Notes: generated by a model from the sequence alone, not told the origin. Positions 1 to 6,360 are shown, numbered from the stretch's first letter. The stretch: 12,380 bases of DNA from Actinomycetota bacterium (GCA_012719015.1 JAAYBE010000009.1:1-12380); one strand, 5' to 3'. Numbers and translations are program-made.

Positions 1-196
1 ACTCACCCTTGAACGCGACGACGAACTGGGCCACGAGGGCGACGACCCACTGTGCGATGCCGAGCAGTGCGAGGACGACGAAGTGCGGGATCAGCGCGAA
101 GAACTTGAGCCAGAATATGGTGAGCGCCGCCCACCCGCGGGAACTCGTCTCGGGGTAGTCGGCGCGCACGTCGACAGGGTAGTCAGACGGACTCAT
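1..196 (-). CDS. DUF4389 domain membrane protein (N-terminal part, runs off the left edge)
   Basis: Sixty-five residues are visible. They begin MSPSDYPVDVRADYPETSSR and continue into a long hydrophobic stretch at about residues 22-62 (GWAALTIFWLKFFALIPHFV and onward), which fits one or two membrane segments. The soluble start followed by SSRGW...LIPHFVVLALL is typical of DUF4389 proteins, small membrane proteins of unknown function common in actinobacteria. Two ATG codons stand in tandem (199-197 and 196-194). The second is preferred because the GAGAGGAG ribosome binding site lies only one base before the first. The gene starts 47 bases after the stop of the GalT-like gene on the same strand, so the two may be co-transcribed. 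The C-terminus is outside the window. Family call is fairly secure; function is unknown. Confidence 0.75.
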   Translation of the reverse strand, partial: MSPSDYPVDVRADYPETSSRGWAALTIFWLKFFALIPHFVVLALLGIAQWVVALVAQFVVAFKGE

Positions 197-243
197 CATG
201 CTCCTCTCGCCGCGCACACGCGCTCGCCGGATGGACCAGGTCG

Positions 244-1296
244 TCAGAAGAGCGGTCGCAGCCGCGCCGCCATCTCCTCAGGGGCGGCGAACATGAGCTC
301 GCCGCCCAGTTGCTTGTGGAGGTAGTAGTCGTCGGTACGGTAATCCTGCTGGAAGGCGGTGCGGGCGATGACCCGCAGGACGACGGGGAAACCGGCGTCC
401 CGGCCGGTGAGCGGGCCGCCGTACAGGGTGAAGTTGAACGCGGAGAGTCCCTCGTCCTCGTACCAGGTGAGGATCCGCGTGAGCCCGTGAGCGAGTGCGG
501 CCGTGTGCTCGTCGTCGAGGTCGGTGAGGCGTGCGACCTGGGGTACGACGGCGATCGCCTCCCGGGCGCCGGCCGGCGCGAACGGTACCAGCCAGTGCAC
601 GCCGGCCACTCCCCACACGTAGCGCTCGCCGCTCGACTTCTCCTGCTCGACGAGCGTCTCCCAGTAGCTCCGCCCATGCCGGCTGAGCCAGTGCGCGGAA
701 CGGTCCCAGTACAGTCCCACGAGCCACGGTACGGCCTCGCCGCCGAACACCTGGAGATGAGGATGGACGAGGCTCGCCCCCGCCGGCAGCATGTGGTTGC
801 AGCAGACCGAGACGTGCCGCATCCCCGGGTTGGCAGGCGCGGCGCGGCGGACGAGATCGAGGGCCGCGCCCAACCCTTCTTCCAGGAGGCTCGGCGTGAA
901 CTCGGACGGCCGCAGGAAGTGCTTGTCGGGATACGTGACCACGGCGTGCACCGCGGCCAGGGGGAAGAGGTTCGGGAAGACCAGCGCCCGGCCGCGCTCG
1001 AGACGCCCTCCGGGGATGAACTCATCGGGATACTTCGGCGTGGCCTGCAGCACCTTCTCGGGGCAGAAGAAGCAGCCTTCGCGACTGCGCGCCACCAGGA
1101 GGTCCGTGTACGCCCAATCGGCCTTGCCGAGGAACGCCTCTTCCTTGGCCTCGAGCCCGGCGGATGCGATCGCCGTCATCCCGGTCAGCGGATCCGTCCG
1201 GACTTCGATCCTGTCCTCGGCGAGCTCCATCCCGGCGAGAGGGCTGTGGAACGTGGCCACTTCCGTGTGGCGCTCGAACAGGATGGGCTCAGTCAT
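244..1296 (-). CDS. GalT-like nucleotidylyltransferase (HIT superfamily)
   Basis: A 350-residue protein resembling galactose-1-phosphate uridylyltransferase. Visible features are a CFFC zinc pair (C75, C78), a possible third ligand H126 in PDKHF, and the active-site block AGASLVHPHLQ with H178, H180 and Q182. In GalT the corresponding HPHxQ block holds a Zn-binding His, the His that carries the covalent UMP, and a supporting Gln. All key residues are therefore present, and the length fits bacterial GalT (about 350). The C-terminal FNFTLYGGP block is also GalT-like. The start at 1296 has AGGAG five bases upstream. The sequence is divergent from textbook GalT and no Leloir-pathway gene is nearby, so the true sugar phosphate or nucleotide acceptor is uncertain; ADP-sugar or other NMP transfer is possible. 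It appears to lead an operon with the DUF4389 gene. Confidence 0.75.
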   Translation of the reverse strand: MTEPILFERHTEVATFHSPLAGMELAEDRIEVRTDPLTGMTAIASAGLEAKEEAFLGKADWAYTDLLVARSREGCFFCPEKVLQATPKYPDEFIPGGRLERGRALVFPNLFPLAAVHAVVTYPDKHFLRPSEFTPSLLEEGLGAALDLVRRAAPANPGMRHVSVCCNHMLPAGASLVHPHLQVFGGEAVPWLVGLYWDRSAHWLSRHGRSYWETLVEQEKSSGERYVWGVAGVHWLVPFAPAGAREAIAVVPQVARLTDLDDEHTAALAHGLTRILTWYEDEGLSAFNFTLYGGPLTGRDAGFPVVLRVIARTAFQQDYRTDDYYLHKQLGGELMFAAPEEMAARLRPLF

Positions 1297-1345
1297 GACC
1301 GCTCCTCTCGTCGTGGGGCGTCAGCGTCTTGCCGCAGGCGGCCCG

Positions 1346-1374
1346 ATGATACGGGGCGCACCGTCTCCGGACAA
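1346..1374 (-). promoter_or_regulatory. Putative sigma-70-type promoter of the GalT-like gene
   Basis: On the minus strand a -35-like TTGTCC (1374-1369) and a -10-like TATCAT (1351-1346) are separated by 17 bases, the ideal spacing. They match TTGACA/TATAAT at 4/6 and 5/6. Transcription would start near 1339, giving a leader of roughly 43 bases before the ATG at 1296. No convincing plus-strand promoter for the gene at 1454 was found in the same 157-base divergent gap. Confidence 0.55.
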
Positions 1375-1453
1375 GGACGTGCGTGCTGAGGGCCACAGAA
1401 GCCACGGGCGTCCATGACGTAGACTGGGTCAGAGGCAGCGGGCGGAGCCGTCT

Positions 1454-1597
1454 ATGAAGTTCATCGTAGAGTACGCGGAACGAGGCGGGGAGATGCGGGA
1501 CGGGCGGGTTGCGGGCTGTGCCGTGGGGCAGGGAGACGCACCGGCAGCGCGGCGCCGCCGGGCGGACACGGTCGGAGAGGGCGCGGTGACGGCGTGA
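1454..1597 (+). CDS. Possible small protein (47 aa), unknown
   Basis: An ATG with GGAG six bases upstream (1444-1447) opens a 47-residue frame beginning MKFIVEYAERGGEMRDGRV. It ends in an Arg/Ala-rich tail (PAARRRRADTV). Its stop TGA overlaps the GTG start of the ureohydrolase-like gene in the arrangement GTGA (1594-1597), a pattern typical of translational coupling. Third-position G+C is about 80%, somewhat below what I expect for neighbouring genes, and I recognise no family. It could be a genuine leader or small protein of the operon or a chance frame covering the true 5' untranslated region. Supporting points are the RBS, the 4-base overlap and the orientation. Confidence 0.4.
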   Translation: MKFIVEYAERGGEMRDGRVAGCAVGQGDAPAARRRRADTVGEGAVTA

Positions 1598-2526
1598 GGG
1601 AGGGCGAGGGGCTGCGCTCGCGCCCGCCGACGGCGGTCGGCCGCGTCGCGGGGGGGTCAGACCCCGCGCAGGGAGCGGCGCTGGGCTCCGCAGGGCTTCT
1701 CGGCCTGCCGCTGGTGGACGATCGGAGAGCGCTGGCGGGCCTCACTCTCGTCGTGCTGGGTCTGCCGCTGGACGGGCCTGTCGGGATGGCGCCGGCCGTA
1801 CGGCGTGCGTCCCGGCGCTACGCAGACTGGGTCCCTGCGCTCGGCGGGGCGGTCCGGGCCGCCGACTACGGCGATGTGGAGACCGTCCGTGACGATCCCG
1901 CCGTCGCCTTCATGCAGGCGCACGAGCGGCTCGCGGACGTCGTGGCCGCCGGAGGCGCTCCTCTCGTGATCGGCGGCGACGCACTGGTCACCGTGCCTGT
2001 ACTGCAGGTGCTCTCGGGCAAGCTGCGGGGGCGGCTCGGGGTAGTGGCGTTCACGCCCTTCTACGACGTCGCCCAGGACCCGTTGTACGCGGCGGGGTCA
2101 CGGTGGGCGCGTGCCCTGGAGCTCGGCATCGTGGCGCCGACCGGCCTGGTGTTGGTCGGTGGGCGGGCGGCGCCTCCGGACACACCCGCCCGGCGGACGC
2201 TCGACGCTCTCGGAGCGGCCGCTTTCTCCCTCTCCGACGTCATCCGGGACGGGATGCAGGCCGTCGCGCAGGAGGCTCTGGAGCTCGCGGCCGCCGGGAC
2301 CGAGGCCGTCTACCTGTCGGTCGACCTCTCTGTCCTCGCCGGGGTCGACGACCCTGTCGGACTGGAGGTCCGCGAACTCGTCGCCGGCGTCTCCACGGTC
2401 TCGACAGCCCTGCTGGCGGCGGCCGACATCTGCGGCCCCGCGGCTGCGGCGGACGGAGACGGCCCGACGGTGGCGGCGCGCGTCGCGGCGGAGATCGTCG
2501 CCGGCGTCGCCGACAGACTCACATAG
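1594..2526 (+). CDS. Ureohydrolase-fold (agmatinase/arginase family) protein with degenerate metal site
   Basis: A 310-residue protein that follows the agmatinase layout: an N-terminal LVVLGLPLDGPVGMAPAVRR block (52-71), DYGDVE (91-96), the GGDH-like motif at 127-130, a DAHxD-like position at 153-158 and an SxDxD-like position at 242-246. Canonical family members bind two Mn ions through His in GGDH, Asp/His/Asp in DAHxD and two Asp in SxDxD. Here these read GGDA, F-T-P-F-Y-D and S-V-D-L-S, so only two of six ligands remain (D158, D244). The frame is intact and the codon usage normal, so this looks like a maintained non-hydrolase rather than a decayed gene. A regulatory or scaffolding role, or altered chemistry, is inference. 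The GTG start overlaps the upstream small ORF. The amidinotransferase gene begins 25 bases downstream, suggesting a shared transcript and a guanidino-compound context. Fold assignment is fairly sure; function is unknown. Confidence 0.7.
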   Translation: MREGEGLRSRPPTAVGRVAGGSDPAQGAALGSAGLLGLPLVDDRRALAGLTLVVLGLPLDGPVGMAPAVRRASRRYADWVPALGGAVRAADYGDVETVRDDPAVAFMQAHERLADVVAAGGAPLVIGGDALVTVPVLQVLSGKLRGRLGVVAFTPFYDVAQDPLYAAGSRWARALELGIVAPTGLVLVGGRAAPPDTPARRTLDALGAAAFSLSDVIRDGMQAVAQEALELAAAGTEAVYLSVDLSVLAGVDDPVGLEVRELVAGVSTVSTALLAAADICGPAAAADGDGPTVAARVAAEIVAGVADRLT

Positions 2527-2540
2527 AACGTCCATCCCAG

Positions 2541-2547
2541 AAGGAGG
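2541..2547 (+). promoter_or_regulatory. Ribosome binding site fixing the amidinotransferase start
   Basis: AAGGAGG lies four bases before the GTG at 2552. This near-perfect Shine-Dalgarno sequence decides the start. The same frame stays open far upstream, but that part lies over the ureohydrolase-like gene and has no homology to amidinotransferases. Confidence 0.8.
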
Positions 2548-2551
2548 GCCA

Positions 2552-3646
2552 GTGGATCCGCTGACCGGCAAGATACCAGTCGTCAACACGTTCAACGAAT
2601 GGGACCCGCTCGAGGAGATCGTCGTCGGTCGGGTCGACCAGGACACCCTCGTGCCGCCGTGGGACGTGATCATGCCGGCCGTGATCCACGACAAGTCGCA
2701 GTGGGATTTCTTCAAGCGGCACGGAGGCACCCCGTGGCCCGCCGAGATGCTGAAGAAGGCGGAGCGTGACCTCGACGCGTTCATCGACGTCCTGCAGCAG
2801 GCCGGCGTGGTCGTGCGCCAGCCGGAGCACTACGCCTACGGGCGTCCGCTGGCGACCCCGGATTGGGAGGTCGCCAGCAGTTGCTACGCGCTCATGCCGC
2901 GGGACATCCTGTTCGTGATCGGCGACCAGATCATCGAGGCACCCGTGGCCTGGCGGAGCCGCTCGACGGAGCGGCTCGCGTACCGGGAACTCTGCAAGGA
3001 GTACTTCCGCCGGGGGGCCCGCTGGGTGGCCGCCCCGCCGCCGCGTCTCTCCGAGGAGAGCTTCACGCCGGGGTATGTCGCGCCCGCGGAGGGTGAGCCC
3101 CAGCGCTTCCTGCCCACCGAGTGTGAGCCCATGTTCGACGCGGCCGACGCCATCAAGTGCGGGCGCGACGTCTTCATCGCCCGCTCGAGTTGCTGCAACC
3201 GTTTCGGTATCGAGTGGCTGCGTCGCCACCTCGGCGACGACTACCGTGTGCATGAGATCGAGGTCCGCGACACGCACCCGATGCACATCGACGCGACCTT
3301 CCAGCCGCTGGCTCCCGGGAAGCTGCTCATCAACCCGGAGCGGGTGGTCAAGGTTCCCGACATGTTCGAGAAGGCGGGCTGGGACGTCCTCGTCTGCCCT
3401 GAGCCGGAGATGCCCGAGACCCACCCCATGTACAACTGCAGTCGCTGGATCATGATGAACGTGGTCATGCTGGACGAGAGGCGGGTGATCGTGTCGGCGG
3501 GTGAGAAACGGTTCGCGCGGCGCCTGAAGGAGTGGGGCTTCGAGCCGATCGAGTGCCCCTTCTGGGATTTCGAGACCATCGGGGGCGGCTTCCACTGCGC
3601 GAGCGTCGACATCCGGCGTCGCGGCGGTCTGCAGTCGTACTTCTGA
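2552..3646 (+). CDS. Glycine amidinotransferase-type (AGAT/GATM family) amidinotransferase
   Basis: A 364-residue enzyme closely matching the L-arginine:glycine amidinotransferase family, which moves the amidino group of arginine to an amine acceptor (glycine giving guanidinoacetate, with ornithine released). The family blocks EPMFDAADAIKCGRD, HPMHIDATF and GGGFHCASVDIRRRGGLQSY are all present. The proposed catalytic set is D196, H245 and C349. Their spacings (49 and 104) equal those of Asp254, His303 and Cys407 in human AGAT. The GTG start has a strong RBS. The protein ends in LQSYF, where family members also end, and it lacks the mitochondrial presequence. The human Asn300 position is His242 here and Met302 is kept as M244, so the acceptor may not be glycine. 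Related bacterial enzymes use lysine (phaseolotoxin AmtA), inosamine phosphate (StrB) or glycine (CyrA). It follows the degenerate ureohydrolase gene by 25 bases and ends at a hairpin terminator. Family assignment is very secure; the substrate is not. Confidence 0.92.
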   Translation: MDPLTGKIPVVNTFNEWDPLEEIVVGRVDQDTLVPPWDVIMPAVIHDKSQWDFFKRHGGTPWPAEMLKKAERDLDAFIDVLQQAGVVVRQPEHYAYGRPLATPDWEVASSCYALMPRDILFVIGDQIIEAPVAWRSRSTERLAYRELCKEYFRRGARWVAAPPPRLSEESFTPGYVAPAEGEPQRFLPTECEPMFDAADAIKCGRDVFIARSSCCNRFGIEWLRRHLGDDYRVHEIEVRDTHPMHIDATFQPLAPGKLLINPERVVKVPDMFEKAGWDVLVCPEPEMPETHPMYNCSRWIMMNVVMLDERRVIVSAGEKRFARRLKEWGFEPIECPFWDFETIGGGFHCASVDIRRRGGLQSYF

Positions 3647-3724
3647 GCAGCCGCGTCGTTCGCGGGACATCGTCCTCAGGCGGCCGACGGGCAGTGTGGC
3701 CCTCGGCGTCGCCGTTTGAGTCCG

Positions 3725-3775
3725 GCGGGAGCGGCGCCGGGGCCGGCATCACCGGCCTCCCGGCGCCGCTCCCGC
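3725..3775. terminator. Long hairpin, probable bidirectional terminator
   Basis: A perfect 16-base inverted repeat (3726-3741 and 3759-3774, arms CGGGAGCGGCGCCGGG and complement), extendable by one outer pair, encloses an inner GGCCGG/CCGGCC stem with loop CATCA. It sits between the convergent ends of the amidinotransferase (3646) and mrp (3842) genes, so it can terminate both. There is no clear T-tract on either side, which is common for high-GC actinobacterial hairpins. The rest of the 195-base gap holds nothing else I can name. Confidence 0.7.
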
Positions 3776-3841
3776 GGCAGCACACCCTTGCATCTGGCGC
3801 CCGTGGCGCCGCGGCGGCGGGTGGGCGCGGGGAGCGACTCC

Positions 3842-4933
3842 TCAGTCGGTGTCGTCGTCGGACTCGGCCGGCCGCTCCAGGCTCCCATCGATGATCTGGG
3901 CGATCTCCGCGAACGCGGCGCCTACCGGAGACGCGGGATCCAGGGCGGCCGGGACACCGGCGTCGCCCCCCTCTCTCGTGGCCTGGTCGAGCGGGATACG
4001 GCCGAGCAATTGCGTGTCCATCAGTCGCGCGATCTCGAAGGCTCCACCGCGCCCGAAGATGTAGTGTCTTCCGCCGCAGTCCGGGCAGACGAAGTACGCC
4101 ATGTTCTCGATGACGCCCATCACGCGCTGCTTCGTCATCCGGGCCATCTTGGCCGCTTTGATGGCGGTGCGTGCGGCAGCCTCCTGCGGAGTGCTCACCA
4201 CGATGAGCTCCGCACCGGGGATCATCTGCGCGATCGTCAAGGCGATGTCCCCGGTCCCTGGCGGGAGGTCGATGAGAAGGTAGTCGGGGCTGCCCCAGAG
4301 GACATCGCCGAGGAACTGCTCGATGGCGCGGCTCAGCATCGGGCCGCGCCAGACCACGGGCTCGTTGTCCGGGAGGAAGAAGCCCATCGACACGACTTTG
4401 ACCCCATGCGCCTCAGGCGGGAGCATCTTCCCGTTGTGGGTCTCGGGGGGCACCGCCGGCAGCCCCATCATGAGAGGGATCGTGGGGCCGTACACGTCGG
4501 CGTCGATGAGGGCGACAGCGTGGCCGCGCGCCGCCAGGGCGGTGGCCAGGTTGGCGGTGACGGTGCTCTTGCCGACCCCGCCTTTGCCGCTGGCGACAGC
4601 GATCGTGCGGGTCTTCGAGCCCGGCCCGAAGAGCGACTGGACCAGCTGATCACGCTCGCGGAGCCGATCCGCGAGGGCGTCGCGCTCCTGGGCGGACATG
4701 GCGTCGAACTTGACCTCGACGGCGCGGCTCCCCGCGATGGCCGTCAGAGCCTCCTCCACATCGGCCCGGATCTGGTTCCGCAAGGGGCAGCCGGCCGTCG
4801 TCAGGACGACGGTAGCTCCGATGCGGGTGTCGTCGAGGACGATGTCGCGCACCATCCCGAGGTCGACGATGTCGCGTTGCAGCTCCGGGTCCTTCACGGT
4901 CGCGAGGGCGCGGAGCACGTCTTCTTGGTTCAC
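3842..4933 (-). CDS. mrp: Mrp/NBP35 family iron-sulfur carrier ATPase (DUF59-Mrp fusion)
   Basis: A 363-residue cytosolic P-loop ATPase believed to carry and hand over Fe-S clusters to target apoproteins. The N-terminal 80 residues form a DUF59/MIP18-like domain (VKDPELQRDIVDLGMV, TTAGCP with C49). The ATPase domain follows, with a deviant Walker A GKGGVGKST (116-124), IDADVYGPT (143-151), and a Walker B-like IDLPPGTGD (221-229). The C283-P-D-C286 pair is the CxxC that binds a bridging [4Fe-4S] cluster between two subunits. The tail is acidic (ESDDDTD). The GTG start at 4933 has GGAGGA four bases upstream. It appears monocistronic: its own promoter lies upstream and a shared hairpin downstream. 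Length and domain order are usual for the family. It is a general housekeeping Fe-S factor and need not be tied functionally to either neighbour. Confidence 0.93.
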   Translation of the reverse strand: MNQEDVLRALATVKDPELQRDIVDLGMVRDIVLDDTRIGATVVLTTAGCPLRNQIRADVEEALTAIAGSRAVEVKFDAMSAQERDALADRLRERDQLVQSLFGPGSKTRTIAVASGKGGVGKSTVTANLATALAARGHAVALIDADVYGPTIPLMMGLPAVPPETHNGKMLPPEAHGVKVVSMGFFLPDNEPVVWRGPMLSRAIEQFLGDVLWGSPDYLLIDLPPGTGDIALTIAQMIPGAELIVVSTPQEAAARTAIKAAKMARMTKQRVMGVIENMAYFVCPDCGGRHYIFGRGGAFEIARLMDTQLLGRIPLDQATREGGDAGVPAALDPASPVGAAFAEIAQIIDGSLERPAESDDDTD

Positions 4934-4963
4934 GAGTTCCTCCGTGGTCGGTCAGCCTCTGAC

Positions 4964-4994
4964 TGTGTACCCATGGAGTGACTGCCGCAGTCAA
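4964..4994 (-). promoter_or_regulatory. Putative mrp promoter
   Basis: On the minus strand TTGACT (4994-4989, 5/6 to the -35 consensus) is followed after 19 bases by TACACA (4969-4964), a weak -10. Transcription would begin near 4957, about 24 bases before the GTG start. The 19-base spacer is long, which may mean activator or repressor control; the -35 overlaps a palindrome. Confidence 0.4.
4979..4993. promoter_or_regulatory. Perfect 7-1-7 palindrome, candidate operator of mrp
   Basis: TGACTGC-C-GCAGTCA is a perfect inverted repeat of 15 bases that overlaps the putative -35 box of mrp (4989-4994). It is too compact to be a stable RNA hairpin (one-base loop), so a protein-binding site is the more natural reading. 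The size suits a homodimeric regulator. No regulator can be named from the sequence. Confidence 0.45.
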
Positions 4995-5173
4995 GCGTCT
5001 GCCGGCGTTCCGGGGACGACGTGCCACGCGGTGCGCAGTCGCGACCGCGCTGGGGCGAGGGGATCGCGGTCCTGAGCCTGCGACGACGGGCGTCCGGGGA
5101 CGTGCGGACGTGGAGACGGATGGATGCGCCCGCGAGAGCGGAGCGGCGTCGCGGTGCCGGAGACTGGGTCAGA

Positions 5174-5189
5174 TGTTTCACGTGAAACG
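5174..5189. promoter_or_regulatory. parS: parS centromere site (ParB binding)
   Basis: TGTTTCACGTGAAACG matches the widely conserved chromosomal parS consensus TGTTNCACGTGAAACA at every position but the last (15/16) and contains the full palindromic core GTTTCACGTGAAAC. It lies in a 340-base intergenic region between mrp and the end of kdd, the usual kind of place for a dispersed parS site. ParB binds it, spreads as a CTP-loaded clamp and guides origin segregation and SMC loading. Since parS sites cluster near oriC in most bacteria, the window is probably in the origin-proximal part of the chromosome (inference). The 4934-5273 gap otherwise holds the mrp promoter and two hairpins; short frames across it look non-coding. 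Confidence 0.88.
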
Positions 5190-5191
5190 AG

Positions 5192-5214
5192 AGAGGACCC
5201 TCATCGGGTCCTCT
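5192..5214 (-). terminator. Hairpin downstream of kdd, probable terminator
   Basis: A perfect 9-base stem (AGAGGACCC at 5192-5200 with GGGTCCTCT at 5206-5214) and loop TCATC. Reading the minus strand, the stem is followed by CTCGTTTC, a weak T-run that overlaps the parS site. It is placed to stop transcription of the lysine operon before mrp. Confidence 0.6.
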
Positions 5215-5239
5215 GCTCGCGACAGCTTGTACTGACGGG

Positions 5240-5260
5240 ACCGTCGCTCCACGCGACGGT
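5240..5260 (-). terminator. Second hairpin just after kdd
   Basis: An 8-base perfect stem (ACCGTCGC at 5240-5247 with GCGACGGT at 5253-5260) and loop TCCAC lies 13 bases past the kdd stop on the minus strand. With the hairpin at 5192-5214 it forms a tandem pair. No T-tract follows it directly, so it may stabilise the mRNA end rather than terminate. Confidence 0.45.
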
Positions 5261-5273
5261 GTGCCGAAGCCGG

Positions 5274-6347
5274 TCAGGCCTTGAGTCCCACCGGCTCCGG
5301 GTTGCCGGCTCCAGTCGCGTACGTGTCCTTGAAGATCTCCATGAGGACAGGGCTCTCACGCACGACCTCGAGCGAGATCACGGCGTGGTCCTTGGTATAA
5401 CCGTTGCCGATGATCATCAGCGTGTCGGCGCCGATGCCCTCGGCGCCGAGAGCGGCGGACGTGAAGCTGGTCGCCATGCTGAAGAAGTAGACGGTGCCGC
5501 CGTTCCTGGTCGCGAGGACCGAGGCCATCTCGGTGTTGGGGATGTCGACGCAGTTGATCGTGAGGTCGGCCATGGCGCCGCCGGTCGCCTTTCGTACCTC
5601 GTCGTAGACGAAGAGCTGGTCGGTGGCCGAGCCCTGGATGATGACGTCGGCGAACCCGGCTTTCTCAAGGCGCTTCTTCCCGGCGTCTCCGTGGACGAGA
5701 CAGACCACCTTGCCCGTCGGCTTGACGCGCTTCTTGGCTTCGTAGGCGCACAGCAGGCCGCTCTTGCCGCCGGCGCCGATGATGAACACCGTCTCGCCGG
5801 GTCTGCTGAGCTTCGCCGCCTGCGCCGGTGCCCCGGCGACGTCGAGCACTGCGAGTGCCAGCGCCTCGTCCATGTCGTCCGGCATCTTCGCGTAGATCCC
5901 GGTCTCGAACAGGATGGCCTGCCCTTTGACCTTGACCTGGCAGGTGTCCTTGTTGATCGAGACGACCTCATCCACCTTGAGCGGCGTGAGCGAGAGTGAG
6001 ACCAGGGTCGCGATGCGGTCGCCGACCTTGAGATCGCGGTCGGTGAGCTTCGGGCCGATCTCCCTGACGGTCCCGAGCAGCATGCCTCCTGAGCCCGTGT
6101 CGGGATTGTGGTGCTTGCCGCGCGCGGCGATGATGTCGAGGCTGTGACGTGCCATCTTGCGGACGTCGCCGCCTTCGGCTTCCTCGATCTGGGTGAAGCT
6201 GGCCGCGTCGACGTTGAGCGTGTCGACGTCGATGAGGATCTCGTTGTCGTAGATCTCCATCGTGTTGTCGATCTTCCAGGCCGGCTGGGGCAGAACGCCC
6301 TCGGGCTCGATGACCCTGTGGGCGCCGAACTTGTTACCTGCTTTCAT
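5274..6347 (-). CDS. kdd: L-erythro-3,5-diaminohexanoate dehydrogenase
   Basis: A 357-residue NAD(P)-dependent dehydrogenase of the lysine fermentation pathway (EC 1.4.1.11), oxidatively deaminating 3,5-diaminohexanoate to 5-amino-3-oxohexanoate and ammonia. It has a GroES-like N-terminal half (LKVGDRIATLVSLSLTPLKV at 106-125) and a Rossmann nucleotide-binding half with FIIGAGGKSG at 188-197. Its NTEMASVLATRNGGTVYFFS stretch (271-290) and the GNGYTKDHA stretch near the C-terminus are features I recognise from Kdd. The ATG at 6347 is chosen for the GGAGG eight bases upstream. An upstream in-frame extension of 18 residues is Arg/Pro-rich low-complexity sequence over a GC hairpin. It is the last gene of the operon, 90 bases after the thiolase gene, and is followed by tandem hairpins. 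Placement with kamDE makes the assignment strong. Confidence 0.9.
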   Translation of the reverse strand: MKAGNKFGAHRVIEPEGVLPQPAWKIDNTMEIYDNEILIDVDTLNVDAASFTQIEEAEGGDVRKMARHSLDIIAARGKHHNPDTGSGGMLLGTVREIGPKLTDRDLKVGDRIATLVSLSLTPLKVDEVVSINKDTCQVKVKGQAILFETGIYAKMPDDMDEALALAVLDVAGAPAQAAKLSRPGETVFIIGAGGKSGLLCAYEAKKRVKPTGKVVCLVHGDAGKKRLEKAGFADVIIQGSATDQLFVYDEVRKATGGAMADLTINCVDIPNTEMASVLATRNGGTVYFFSMATSFTSAALGAEGIGADTLMIIGNGYTKDHAVISLEVVRESPVLMEIFKDTYATGAGNPEPVGLKA

Positions 6348-6355
6348 CGCTTCTC

Positions 6356-6360
6356 CCTCC
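6356..6360 (-). promoter_or_regulatory. Ribosome binding site fixing the kdd start
   Basis: GGAGG within the purine run GGGAGGAGGGAGAAG on the minus strand, eight bases before the ATG at 6347. It selects this ATG over an in-frame upstream GTG-type start at 6401. Confidence 0.7.

Noticed and set aside
1421..1433. 13-base direct repeat AGACTGGGTCAGA, also at 5161-5173 beside parS
   Set aside because: One exact 13-mer pair in about 12 kb is roughly what chance allows. No flanking similarity extends it and neither copy sits at a clear regulatory position.
2111..2551. N-terminal extension of the amidinotransferase frame to 2111
   Set aside because: This part is the ureohydrolase-like gene read out of frame. 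The strong RBS before GTG 2552 and the family length support the short form.
3716..4981. Long plus-strand open frame (about 420 codons) opposite mrp
   Set aside because: It is antisense to a clear Mrp ATPase with all motifs. Its Arg/Gly/His-rich translation has no domain pattern. Long antisense frames are expected in high-GC DNA.
4930..5235. Short frames across the mrp-kdd gap (minus 4930-5181, plus 4978-5235)
   Set aside because: Both are Arg/Ser/Thr-rich without homology or RBS. They run across parS, the hairpin and the mrp promoter, which explain the region better.
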